Source of the DNA: Microglena sp. YARC | Taxonomy: Eukaryota > Chlorophyta > Chlorophyceae > Chlamydomonadales > Chlamydomonadaceae | Assembly (NCBI GenBank): GCA_022414725.1 | Contig: CM039463.1 | Location: forward strand, 86,629,711-86,693,710 | Reading direction: 5' to 3' | DNA: 64,000 bases | Part shown: piece by piece, positions 24,001-31,345 of the stretch | How positions within the stretch are numbered: position 1 is the first letter of the stretch | How the letters are laid out: every line of letters begins with the position of its first letter | Notes under the pieces: generated by a model | The model's input: the letters and a program-made list of their open reading frames with translations, nothing else | Databases searched by the model: none | Told to the model about the DNA's origin: nothing | Made by a program: the position numbers and the translations under genes

Positions 24001-27000
24001 CCACCACACCATACAACACCAGTACACCACCACACCATACAACACCAGTACACCACCACACCATACAACACCAGAACACCACCACACCGTACAACACCAG
24101 AACACCACCACACCGTACAACACCAGTACACCACCACACTATACAACACCAGTACACCACCACACCATACAACACCAGTACACCACCACACCATACAACA
24201 TCAGTACACCACCACACCATACAACACCAGTACACCACCACACCATACAACACCAGTACACCACCACACCATACAACATCAGTACACCACCACACCATAC
24301 AACACCAGTACAACACCACACCATACAACACCAGTACACCACCACACCATACAACACCAGTACACCACCACACCATACAACACCAGTACACCACCACACC
24401 ATACAACACCAGTACAACCACCACACCATACAACACCAGTACACCACCACACCATACAACACCAGTACACCACCACACCATACAACACCAGTACACCACC
24501 ACACCATACAACACCAGTACACCACCACACCATACAACATCAGTACACCACCACACCATACAACACCAGTACACCACCACACCATACAACACCAGTACAC
24601 ACCACACCATACAACACCAGTACAACACCATACAACACCAGTACACCACCACACCATACAACAACACCACACCACACCAGTACACTACCGCAACACAAGT
24701 GCACCACCACAACACACCACACCAGTGCACCACACTACGCCAGTATACCAGCACATACACCAGCAAAGGAGGGGACGGCCATGATCAAGTTAGCAGCGGT
24801 ACACCACACCACACCAGTACACCACACCACACAACACCAGCACACGCACCAGCAAAGGAGGGGGCGGCCATGATCAAGTTGGCAGCGGTACACCACGCCA
24901 CACCAGCGGTACAACACACCACACCAGTACACCACACAACACCAGCACACGCACCAGCAAAGGAGGGGGCGGCCATGATCAAGTTAGCAGCGGTCAGGAT
25001 GGTGGCAGGGCGGACCATGGCAGCAATGTCAACCTTTGCATCCTGAAGATACGAGATATAAGATATAAGATATAAGAAAGGGGCAGCCTTTCAATTATAG
25101 GTGGGCACTTAGCGCAGCGAGGGGTGGGGGGTGGGGGGAGAAGGGGGCGTGGGGCCGTGTGTGTAGGGTGGGGAGAAGGGGGGAGAAGAGGGGGGGAGAA
25201 GGGAAACAATCGATGTAATGGTTGTGTGAACAATCAGATACTACAGCGATGTCCACCTTGGCATCCTGAAGTCCAGTGCCTCGTATGTAATCAGTAGTCA
25301 GTGTGAGGGGTCAAGTTTGGTGCGGCGCGAGGTTTAGGGGTGGGAGGTGTAGGGGGTGGGAGGTGTAGGGGGTGGGAGGTGTAGGGGGAGTAGGGGTGGA
25401 AGGTGTAGGGGTGGGAGGTGTAGGGGTGGGAGGTGTAGGGGGAGTAGGGTGGAAGGTGTGGGGGGAGTAGGGGTGGGAGGTGTAGGGGGAGTAGGGGTGC
25501 GAGGTGTAGGGGGAGTAGGGGTGCGAGGTGTAGGGGGAGTAGGGGTGCAAGGTGTAGGGGGTGTAGGGGTGCGAGGAGTTGGGATACGAGGTGCAGGGGT
25601 GCAGGGTGTAGGGGTGTAAGGGTGAGAGGTGCAGAAGTGTGGGGTGCAGGAATGCGTGGTGTAGGGGTGGGAGGTGTAGGGGGTGCAAGGTGTAGGGGGT
25701 GCGAGGTGTAGGGGGAGTAGGGGTGCAAGGTGTAGGGGGAGTAGGGGTGCGAGGTGTAGGGGAAGTAGGGGTGCGAGGTGTAGGGGGAGTAGGGTGCGAG
25801 GTGTAGGGGGAGTAGGGAGTGCGAGGTGTAGGGGGAGTAGGGGTGCAAGGTGTAGGGGTGTAGGGGGTGCGAGGTGTAGGGGGAGTAGGGGTGCGAGGTG
25901 TAGGGGGAGTAGGGGTGCAAGGTGTAGGGGGAGTAGGGGTGCGAGGTGTAGGGGGAGTAGGGGTGCAAGGTGTTGGGGTGTAGGGGGTGCGAGGTGTAGG
26001 GGGAGTTGGGGTGCAAGGTGTAGGGGGAGTAGGGGTGCGAGGTGTAGGGGAGTAGGGGTGCAAGGTGTAGGGGGAGTAGGGGTGCGAGGTGTAGGGGGAG
26101 TAGGGGTGGGAGGTGTAGGGGAAGAAGGAATGCAAGGTGTAAGGGGTGTAAGGGTGCGAGGAGTTGGGATGCGAGGTGTAGGGGGTGCGAGGGTGTAGGG
26201 GGAGTAGGGGTGCAAGGTGAAGGGGGAGTAGGGGTGCGAGGTGTAGGGGGAGTAGGGGTGCGAGGTGTAGGGGGAGTAGAGGTGCAAGGTGTAGGGGTGT
26301 AGGGGTGCGGGGTGTAGGGGGTGCGAGGTGTAGGGGGAGTAGGGGTGCAAGGTGTAGGGGGAGTAGGGGTGCGAGGTGTAGGGGGAGTAGGGGTGGGAGG
26401 TGTAGGGGAAGAAGGAATGCAAGGTGTAGGGGGTGTCAGGGTGCGAGGAGTTGGGATGCGAGGTGTAGGGGGTGCGAGGTGTAGGGGGAGTAGGGGTGCG
26501 AGGTGTAGGGGGAGTAGGGGTGGGAGGTGTAGGGGGAGTAGGGGTGCAAGGTGTAGGGGGAGTAGGGGTGGGAGGTGTAGGGAAGAAGGAATGCAAGGTG
26601 TAGGGGGAGTAGGGGTGCGAGGTGTAGGGGGAGTAGGGGTGGGAGGTGTAGGGGAAGAAGGAATGCAAGGTGTAGGGGGTGTAAGGGTGCGAGGAGTTGG
26701 GATGCGAGGGTGTAGGGGGTGCGAGGTGTAGGGGGAGTAGGGGTGCAAGGTGAAGGGGGAGTAGGGGTGCGAGGTGTAGGGGGAGTAGGGGTGCGAGGTG
26801 TAGGGGGAGTAGGGGTGCAAGGTGTAGGGGGAGTAGGGGTGCGAGGTGTAAGGGGGAGTAGGGGTGCAAGGTGTAGGGGGAGTAGGGGTGCGAGGTGTAG
26901 GGGGAGTAGGGGTGGGAGGTGTAGGGGAAGAAGGGAATGCAAGGTGTAGGGGGTGTCAGGGTGCGAGAGTTGGGATGCGAGGTGTAGGGGGTGCGAGTGT

Positions 27001-28066
27001 AGGGGAGTAGGGGTGCGAGGTGTAGGGGGAGTAGGGGTGGGAGGTGTAGGGGGAGTAGGGGTGCGAGGTGTAGGGGGAGTAGGGGTGGGAGGTGTAGGGG
27101 AAGAAGGAATGCAAGGTGTAGGGGGTGTAAGGGTGCGAGGAGTTGGGATGCGAGGTGTAGGGGTGCAGGGTGTAGGGGTGTCAGGGTGAGAGGTGCAGAA
27201 GTGTGGGTGCAGGAATGCGTGGTGTAGGGGTGGGAGGTGTAGGCGTGCAGGGTCGAGGGGTGTGGGGATGCGAGGTGTGGGGGTATAGGGGGGTGAGATG
27301 TCGGGGGTGTAAGGGCGTGAGGTGTGGAGGGGGGGGGTACAAGGTGTAGGGGTGAGAGATGTAGGGGTGGGGGTGAGGTCCATTGCCCTTTGACCATGAA
27401 GGACAGGTGGAGGCCATGGAGGTGTCGGAGGCACTCAAGATGAGGCCGCATGCAAGGATTCGAGTGTCGGAAATCGGATGCATGCTCTCATAGGTGAACT
27501 CTAACTTGTGTCGTCGTCGTCGCCGGGAGATACAGGCGCCTTCCCAAGCCAAGTTTGACCATGTGACCCGCACCATGCGTAAGGGACGGGGGGAATTTAG
27601 GGGGTTCGTCATCGTCGCAGGTCTCTAACTCGCAGATGGCTGCCAGTCTCCGTAGCAATACACCACAGACACAACTTGTCTCCACGGATATTCTCGTTCA
27701 TTCGACGGTTGCCCTAACGACCCAACTTGCTACTTCCGGCAATTCCAATCCTCGATGTGCGAATTGCGGCCTTTTTTAAACCTTTGGGCAGCCCTCACGC
27801 ATGCCCAGCTCTGGGTAGTGGTCCGCACCAACTAGCGATGGACACAGAGGTGGGATGCGCACGGCTACTAAAAGCTGCGCGACGATCTCTAATCTACGCA
27901 AGTGCCATGGTGGGTCTCAGTCGATCAGAATGGGGTCCCTGTGTTGCGAGTATCTTGCCTTGGCAGCCTGGGGCCGAACAGCCCGGACGCGGACGGTCCT
28001 GGGAGCGACAGCCTTGGCAGCAGCGAAAGTAGGCCTGTTGGCACGGGCAAGAGTGGAGAAGGCCAT
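14946..28066 (-). CDS. ATPG: Chloroplast ATP synthase subunit b' (CF0 subunit II), nuclear gene, 7 exons
   Basis: Role: peripheral-stalk subunit b' of the thylakoid F-type ATP synthase; one N-terminal membrane helix anchors a long coiled coil that joins CF0 to CF1. Exons (minus strand): 27959-28066, 24955-25042, 22497-22528, 20914-21049, 19329-19387, 15552-15706, 14946-15005. All junctions are GT-AG except intron 1 (GC-AG), and phases agree throughout except for one missing base in exon 6. With that base the protein would be 212 residues, normal for the family. Visible parts are an Arg/Ala-rich chloroplast transit peptide (1-36), a thylakoid-transfer-like stretch LTAANLIMAAPSFA, the conserved start EVGKIFDFNLT, the membrane helix MAGQFLLLMVFLEKTWFTPVGKVLD, a charged coiled coil, and the C-terminus ISSEVLARVLPDGVKL. 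Coding sequence is 4.9% of the 13.1-kb span. The family call is secure; exon 1 is the least certain exon. Confidence 0.93.
15040..15215 (+). repeat. ~43-bp minisatellite in ATPG intron 6
   Basis: About four units of gtgtgaaggtgcttctgtgtgtaggtgattgatta lie just inside the 3' part of intron 6. Confidence 0.8.
15335..15520 (-). repeat. Partial copies of the ATPG exon 6 3' end
   Basis: On the minus strand 15431-15500 encodes VEASMAKLEKESTTLLKNLD and ends CTA/GTGAGT, a usable donor in the right phase. A shorter, more decayed copy (KVSNGIEPSFAEG) lies at about 15340-15395. Both lie in intron 6 downstream of the real exon. A C/G run separates the first copy from exon 6. Confidence 0.8.
15552..15706 (-). 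CDS. ATPG: ATPG exon 6, one base short
   Basis: Acceptor gaccag/GTTTCC and donor CTCAG/GTAAGG bound 155 bp of coiled-coil code (VSAMVNEKKNAKQKELDAIY...). The length should be 156 to keep phase with exon 7. Near the 3' end the sequence reads AACTTGATGCTCAG, whereas a partial duplicate at about 15431-15500 keeps AACTTGGATGCT (NLDA), so one G is missing here. It is either a consensus error in a GG pair or a real frameshift. Confidence 0.9.
15688..15972 (-). repeat. ~60-bp tandem repeat of the exon 6 acceptor
   Basis: Five units each contain, on the minus strand, tgaccaGGTTTCCGCCATGGTc, the last bases of intron 5 plus the first codons of exon 6. The rest is a TTTAGGG/TTCAGGG-containing spacer. 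Only the unit at 15688-15712 continues into the exon. Confidence 0.88.
15973..16950 (+). repeat. 34-bp minisatellite with poly-C tract
   Basis: A C run at 16019-16040 precedes about 25 units of acacatgcaaccatgcacacatgcaacgatac; 34 bp is a dimer of two 17-bp half-units. All six frames stay open for up to 289 codons because 34 is not a multiple of three and the words lack stops. These frames are not genes. Confidence 0.95.
16982..17080 (+). repeat. Short repeat flanking the SINE
   Basis: ccaaacacacatgcagctcaggcatctggtggacagccttcttcag...cccacag (16984-17041) recurs at 17219-17277 as ccaaacacacatgcatctgatacatctgatggacagccttcttcag. The unit may be an old exon fragment, but I cannot name it. Confidence 0.7.
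17081..17218 (-). mobile_element. tRNA-derived SINE in ATPG intron 5
   Basis: Reading the minus strand, an A box TGGTCTAGTGG (17186-17196) and a B box GGTTTGATTCC (17143-17153, one mismatch to consensus) sit in a tRNA-like head with a T-arm GGGGG/CCCCC. The anticodon arm and acceptor do not pair well, so this is not a working tRNA. The tail (17090-17135) ends CCACCAGGCGTTATC and matches the 3' end of the LINE at 53520-57618. Flanking ccaaacacac at 17071-17080 and 17219-17228 would be a 10-bp target duplication, although that word also belongs to the local repeat. Confidence 0.78.
17279..17474. mobile_element. hAT-like MITE, CAGGGTACTAC family (196 bp)
   Basis: Perfect terminal inverted repeats CAGGGTACTACAT/ATGTAGTACCCTG enclose 196 bp without coding capacity. 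Flanks cacagagg and cacataag agree at 6 of 8 positions, a decayed 8-bp duplication. CAGGG termini with 8-bp duplications are typical of hAT transposons. It lies in ATPG intron 5. Confidence 0.8.
17663..17831. mobile_element. hAT-like MITE, TAGGG family, copy B
   Basis: Ends TAGGGACCGGCAT and ATTGCCGTTCCCTA are inverted repeats, with ATCATATGATATCAT palindromes inside. Flanks attgtaag and attattag agree at 6 of 8 positions. Orientation is opposite to copy A. ATPG intron 5. Confidence 0.8.
17930..18345 (+). repeat. Tandem repeat, ~80-140 bp units
   Basis: Four units contain gggtgagaggggtgacgcaggggtgcagaaaagggtg (starting near 17942, 18065, 18147 and 18290), separated by variable spacers, in ATPG intron 5. 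Confidence 0.8.
18335..18755 (+). repeat. ~210-bp tandem duplication with CGTCGCAAGCGACG-like palindrome
   Basis: Two copies (about 18335-18540 and 18548-18755) run from catttgcagt through aacaagtccaaggcg, gtcgcaagcga, gaaaattggcg, gaaaccggaat and gcagggtt. A third, partial relative lies at about 22930-23060 in intron 2, so this is a dispersed repeat. Confidence 0.85.
18838..18868 (-). repeat. Decayed copy of ATPG exon 5
   Basis: Minus strand reads ctgatggcctggccaaagacgctcaggat, i.e. DGLAKDAQD, closely matching exon 5 (DGLAKEAQD) 490 bp away, without splice sites. Confidence 0.7.
19118..19305. mobile_element. hAT-like MITE, TAGGG family, copy C
   Basis: TAGGGATCGGCAATATGATATCATATGAT at the left is answered by ATGATATGCCGGTCCCTA at the right. 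Flanks ataataat (19110-19117) and agaataat (19306-19313) agree at 7 of 8 positions, though the region is AT-rich. It ends 23 bp from the 5' splice site of ATPG intron 5. Confidence 0.82.
19329..19387 (-). CDS. ATPG: ATPG exon 5
   Basis: 59 bp between ctttag/GTGACG and GAG/GTGAGA encode DVDGLAKEAQDILRAARTE, matching the stalk segment that follows the membrane helix. Phase 1 in and phase 0 out agree with exons 4 and 6. Confidence 0.92.
19395..19680 (+). repeat. GGTGGGG low-complexity tract with poly-G
   Basis: G-rich words (ggtggggt, gcgggtgaggt) and a G run at about 19449-19469, in ATPG intron 4 next to exon 5. The antisense Pro/His frames are by-products. Confidence 0.85.
20620..20913 (-). 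repeat. Minisatellite of the ATPG exon 4 donor
   Basis: On the minus strand GGTGAGTGTG, the 5' splice site of intron 4, is followed by about seven further (G)GTGAGT(T/G)TG or close words every 25-50 bp, each followed by T-rich (TATTTATT) filler. The array is built from the donor end of its own intron. Confidence 0.75.
20914..21049 (-). CDS. ATPG: ATPG exon 4: membrane helix
   Basis: Acceptor catacag/GGTCCC and donor ACTG/GTGAGT bound 136 bp. It encodes the transmembrane anchor (GQFLLLMVFLEKTWFTPVG) and the start of the stalk (KVLDDRDAAIRDKLGSVKD), the most conserved part of the family. Confidence 0.97.
21130..21715 (-). repeat. Tandem copies of the ATPG exon 4 acceptor end
   Basis: Four decayed blocks (about 21168-21230, 21355-21410, 21537-21590, 21658-21715) carry on the minus strand 'acag/GGTCCCATCATGGCCGGCCAGTTCC' or derivatives, ending after MVFLE where the real exon continues KTWF. 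Spacing is about 120-190 bp. Confidence 0.88.
22060..22496 (-). repeat. Four decayed copies of ATPG exon 3
   Basis: Blocks ending near 22431, 22322, 22222 and 22108 resemble the 32-bp exon 3 and its splice sites. The copy near 22190-22222 still reads EVGNIFDFNLT; the rest are frameshifted. Period is about 97-113 bp, each unit carrying a C run. Confidence 0.88.
22497..22528 (-). CDS. ATPG: ATPG exon 3 (32-bp micro-exon)
   Basis: Bounded by cttacag/AGG and ACT/GTAAGT, it encodes (E)VGKIFDFNLT, the invariant start of mature subunit b'. Of five copies of this block in the intron it is the only one with a consensus acceptor, a consensus donor and Lys at the family position; the other copies read VGN or are frameshifted. 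Confidence 0.88.
22540..22870 (+). repeat. Degenerate 'ctggtcaggcatcgtaaatgtgtgaa' repeat
   Basis: Six to seven units of about 45-60 bp with the core aaactgg(t/c)caggcatcgtaaatgtgtgaa, in intron 2 just inside the exon 3 acceptor. Confidence 0.8.
23525..24700 (+). repeat. 26-bp minisatellite, ~44 copies
   Basis: Nearly perfect units of caacaccagtacaccaccacaccata fill most of ATPG intron 2. Because 26 is not a multiple of three and the words lack stops, frames up to 506 codons stay open on both strands; they are artefacts. The unit resembles the sequence just downstream of the exon 2 donor (minus strand gtgctggtgttgtgtggtgtactgg). Confidence 0.96.
24757..24890 (-). repeat. Two copies of the ATPG exon 2 3' end
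   Basis: Minus strand 24850-24889 and 24761-24800 repeat the last 40 bp of exon 2 (encoding TAANLIMAAPSFA) with the donor; the first keeps G/GTGCGTGTG intact, the second has G/GTGTATG. They could act as decoy donors. Confidence 0.9.
24955..25042 (-). CDS. ATPG: ATPG exon 2
   Basis: Acceptor ...ttcag/GATGCAAAG and donor GCTG/GTGCGT bound 88 bp (phase 0 in, phase 1 out). It encodes DAKVDIAAMVRPA and then the hydrophobic LTAANLIMAAPSFA, which looks like the end of a lumen-type or membrane-insertion signal with an Ala-X-Ala-like finish. Confidence 0.85.
25200..25275 (-). repeat. Copy of the ATPG exon 2 acceptor plus shared intron module
   Basis: Minus strand reads cttcag/GATGCCAAGGTGGACATCGCTG, the acceptor and first seven codons of exon 2, then a ~45-bp module (agtatctgattgttcacacaacc...) also found in introns 3 (21725-21800) and 4 (19675-19740). 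Confidence 0.85.
25325..27375 (+). repeat. 24-bp minisatellite with higher-order repeat, ATPG intron 1
   Basis: About 85 units of gtagggggagtaggggtgcgaggt. A larger unit that includes gaagaaggaatgcaagg and gaggagttgggatgcgagg recurs about every 170-300 bp (near 26117, 26407, 26650, 26930 and 27097). 24 is a multiple of three, so Gly/Val and Pro/Thr/Leu frames up to 705 codons appear; none is a gene. Confidence 0.96.
27959..28066 (-). CDS. ATPG: ATPG exon 1: transit peptide
   Basis: ATG at 28066-28064 opens 36 codons rich in Ala, Arg, Val, Thr and Ser with almost no acidic residues (begins MAFSTLARANRPTF), a typical chloroplast transit peptide. It ends AAG/GCAAGA, the usual form of a GC donor. 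Phase 0 matches exon 2. An earlier in-frame ATG at 28123 would add 19 residues; I prefer the later one because the transit signature starts there. Confidence 0.75.
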
Positions 28067-28622
28067 ACTGGAGACGATTGTTGTAAAGTGCGTAACCGAG
28101 ACGGAAGGTGATGAAGTAATCATCCCTAGCCGTGAATTGTGAGGCTGTACACAGGCAGTAGCAGTACACGTGATCTAGAGGACGAGCTGATGTCCGATCA
28201 ACTGACGCCCTTCGGCACTTCAGCACTTGAGGTTTCCCAACCGTATTTTTAAGATGGGCGCCTGGAGGCGCGTCCCGAATGAAATTCTCTGGTAAATAAT
28301 TAATTAATTGAATTGAATGTGTAAATTGAATTGAATCGATGGATGGATGCTTCGATCGGATTTTGTACGTTAGTACAGGCGAGGACGAAGTAAGCAGAAA
28401 GGTTTTTTATTTTTAATAGTATTGAACGTGCCCGTGCGATCCTCCAATTCAATTACGTAGATCAGGCATATTTTAAGGATTTTGATGCACCAAGTGACCA
28501 AAACTGAGACCAATCAGAGGTATGGTTGACGTTAGTGGTTGTTTGCAAAGAATTGTTACCATCGACGGTACTTGTCGTTGATACGTGAAGAACTGTCTGT
28601 CTGTGTGTGAACCTATGCCATC
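28067..28622. other. Upstream region of ATPG
   Basis: Should hold the 5' UTR and promoter of ATPG. I see no TATA box or other element at a convincing distance. A TAATTAATTGAATTGAATGTG patch lies at about 28300-28340. Confidence 0.35.
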
Positions 28623-29734
28623 CAGGGTACTACTTTTGGCCAAATTGACCAGCGCTTAAGCGCACAGCTCCAAAATAAAACTGCGCGGTGAGCTCACAGC
28701 CCCCCAAAACTACAGCGCGGTGAAAAAAAAGCACTCGAGAAACTGCGTCGAATCGCATAGGCTGACGCTCGGTACACGGTATACAAGACAGTTAAGCCGA
28801 CTATGGAGACAGCATCCAGGCAGAGGCAAAGCGTGGTCGCATGCCCCCCCCCACCCCCTACCTGCCGGCCATCACATGCGCCCCGGCCTGTCCCACCCCT
28901 TCAACCAGCTTCCTTCTCGGTTCGATTCCACGCGGGCAACAACGAACGAGAGCAAATGAGCAAAAGGCGAGTGCAAACAAGGAACGTGGAACGGGAGGCC
29001 AGAGGACATTCATCATGAGGAGGAGGAGCGCGGAGGAGGAGCGAGGAGGAGCAGCAGGCGATAGAGGAGGATTGGGAGGAGGACTGCACAGGGGAAAAGG
29101 AGTAGTTTAGAAACTTGAAGTTTTCAGCAATTCGGCAGGTTTGACTACTCGACTGGTCGATTCAGAAGCAAACAAACTTTCGTTTGGTGCGGGGGGAGGA
29201 GACTTTCAGATTAGAGCAGTGACGAAATGGCGACAGCAGGGGCGGGGCGGGGCTGGGGCAGGGGCGGGGCTTAGGAGCGTTAGCGCTGAATGATCCCTCG
29301 AGAAGGGATGAGGGAATTGAAGACGTTAGAACTGCTTCCACAGAGCCTACAGGTTCAATTATCAGGATGTCTGTTCGGTTGTTTCTGTTAGTGTTCAAAT
29401 TCGACGGTCTGAGAGTCCCCCTACCTGGCAGCTTCCATGGCGATAACCGATGGTCATTGGCTGTCACACAATTTAAATCCCAGAGGGCAATCCAGCCCTT
29501 GAGTCACTCAATGACTCACACTCAAAAAATGAGAAAGCGCAAAATGAGAAAGCGCAAAAATGGGACAGCGGTTTCTGCGCTTTCTCTGAGTGAGTGAAAA
29601 TAGGAAAGCGCTGTAATATTCAAAAAAGCAGCGCGCTCCGCGCACAGGGGTTGATAAAAACTGCGCGAAACGCGCAGATGGGCTCAAAAAGGCAGCGCGG
29701 GTCGCGCTCGCCGCGCGCGCTTAGTAGTACCCTG
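28623..29734. mobile_element. Non-autonomous hAT-like element, CAGGGTACTAC family (1.1 kb)
   Basis: CAGGGTACTACT at 28623 is mirrored by AGTAGTACCCTG ending at 29734. Flanks atgccatc (28615-28622) and atgccatg (29735-29742) agree at 7 of 8 positions, a hAT-type duplication. Subterminal regions are rich in GCGC words. Internal frames up to 101 codons show no transposase. The termini match those of the 196-bp MITE at 17279. Confidence 0.82.
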
Positions 29735-30245
29735 ATGCCATGACGGTACTTGCCCTTCGTGCGTAAAGGTCTGAGCTGGGCGGCCACGCTTGCGGCAGTT
29801 GGCTCCACGTCTCCTGTCCGCCAGACCGCCTCCGATCTGGGTCTGTGCCCAAGAAACAAGGTCGGCTGACACGCCAAACAGTTGAGTGGACGCATAAAAG
29901 GTATTAAAGGTGCATGTGGATATCTTTTTGGAGCTGGCGGTTGGAATTCGATTGGGGTCCGTCAAAAACTTTGTACCGTATGTAACCAAGTTCAAGTTCA
30001 ATCTCAAGTCACAACTATAGAACAAAGTTGTTTGAAACTTGACTGTTCGAGAAAGAGAGAGATTTTTTTAATATTCGAGGTTGGGCAAGGCTTTTCAAGC
30101 TGGGTCGTTCAGGAAGTCCAACAACAACCCTGCGTCGGACACGCCTTCGGAGGGTCTGTTGCGTCACAGGCCTTAAAATGGGGAGGGTTCGTTTACCAGA
30201 AGGAAGAGTTCAAGAGTCCCTTGCGTTGTTGGACGTGAGCTATAC
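29735..30245. other. No recognisable gene
   Basis: A plus-strand frame of 118 codons (29882-30238) has no features I recognise. Confidence 0.35.
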
Positions 30246-30299
30246 AAGTGTTGCTTCTCATTGGTTCCGAATTGGTTGGTCTCTTTGGTTGCGTCTCAA

Positions 30300-30480
30300 T
30301 GGTTGACTGGTTGCATTTGGTTGACATGTTGCATTCGGTTGACAGGTTGCATTCGGTTGACAAGTTGCATCCGATTGATAGGTTGCATTCGGTTGACAGG
30401 TTGCATTCGGTTGACAGGTTGCATTCGGTTGACAGGTTGCATTCGGTTGACTGGTTGCATTCGGTTAACAGTTCGCATGT
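30300..30480 (+). repeat. 18-bp minisatellite
   Basis: About nine or ten units of ttgcattcggttgacagg with few substitutions. Open frames across it (LHSVDR repeats) are by-products. Confidence 0.92.
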
Positions 30481-30504
30481 GCAACCATTGAGGCGCAACC
30501 AATT

Positions 30505-31345
30505 ATAATAGCATCTAACTGCGACTTTAAAATCATTGCAAAGGCCTATGCTCTACGCACTTCCCGTGTCCTCGACTCCCTCATTCACCATGACCAAACA
30601 GGTTTTATTCCTGGCAGAAATATCTCTCTTAATATTTTTACCTTTAAGCTTCTCATAGAGCTCGCTCACATCACGAATAAACCTTTTTCCGCTTTCCTTT
30701 GTGACTTCACCAAAGCTTATGATTCTGCAGATCGCTCCTTCATAGCGGAAGTCATGAATAAAATGAACTTTCCACCTTTCATTATTAATGCCTTTGAAGC
30801 TCTTCATGCTCATACTACCGCCCAAGTCATGATCAACTGTAAACTTTCCAATGAATTCAATGTGTATTCAGGCGTCAGACAAGGTTGTCCTTGGGCTCCA
30901 CTCCTCTTTATTATCTTAATGGAACCGTTTGCAGAAGCCATCAGAAGTAACACGGATATTCATGGGATTTACATTCCCAAATACTCCATCCCCCCCAAAC
31001 CAGTACAGATTCCGTCTCTGTCAAATTCTCAGGTTATGCTGATGACTCTACTATCTTCACCTCTGATATTTTATTATTTATTTAAGCATGTTACGCCTTA
31101 ATAACATTTTCCATCTTTTCCATCAAGCATTAGGTGAAAAACTCAATCTCAACAAGTGCATCATTCTGCTCATAGGTGATTTCCCCAACAATCATATCCA
31201 ACACCTTTAGGATTATTATCCCAATACTCCTATTAAAACTCAGCATCACTGCACCATTTATCTAGGATCTCCTATTGGGAATGATTCAGACCCATCTTTC
31301 TGGAATTCCATTCTCACGAAATTCCAGAATAAAATCTCATCGTTG
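30505..31345 (+). pseudogene. LINE reverse transcriptase fragment
   Basis: Fingers/palm of a non-LTR reverse transcriptase: KIIAKAYALR, then QTGFIPGRNIS, FLCDFTKAYDSADRSF (first catalytic Asp), GVRQGCPWAPLLF, then after a frameshift near 30990 FSGYADDSTIFT (catalytic ADD), and after a stop the thumb start NLNKC...YLGSPIG. Endonuclease and 5' end are missing, and at least two frameshifts or stops are present. It is unrelated in sequence to the LINE copies at 53520 and 61242, whose surviving parts do not overlap this region. Confidence 0.9.

Noticed and set aside
23395..25046. Frames of 300-506 codons, His/Thr/Tyr-rich, on both strands
   Set aside because: Product of a stop-free 26-bp array in ATPG intron 2. 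The frame at the right end includes part of exon 2 in antisense only.
25291..27451. Frames of 332-705 codons, Pro/Thr/Leu- or Gly/Val-rich
   Set aside because: They are the 24-bp array read in frame inside ATPG intron 1. Every frame repeats the same 8 residues, with no independent start or domain.
27181..27612. Possible extra coding exon (RRRRRHKLEF...) upstream of the 24-bp array
   Set aside because: Lies within ATPG intron 1 where exon 1 and exon 2 already join in phase. It has no homology to subunit b', and no other gene is supported.
30240..30510. CRISPR-like short repeats
   Set aside because: 18-bp units are contiguous with no unique spacers, in a eukaryotic context.
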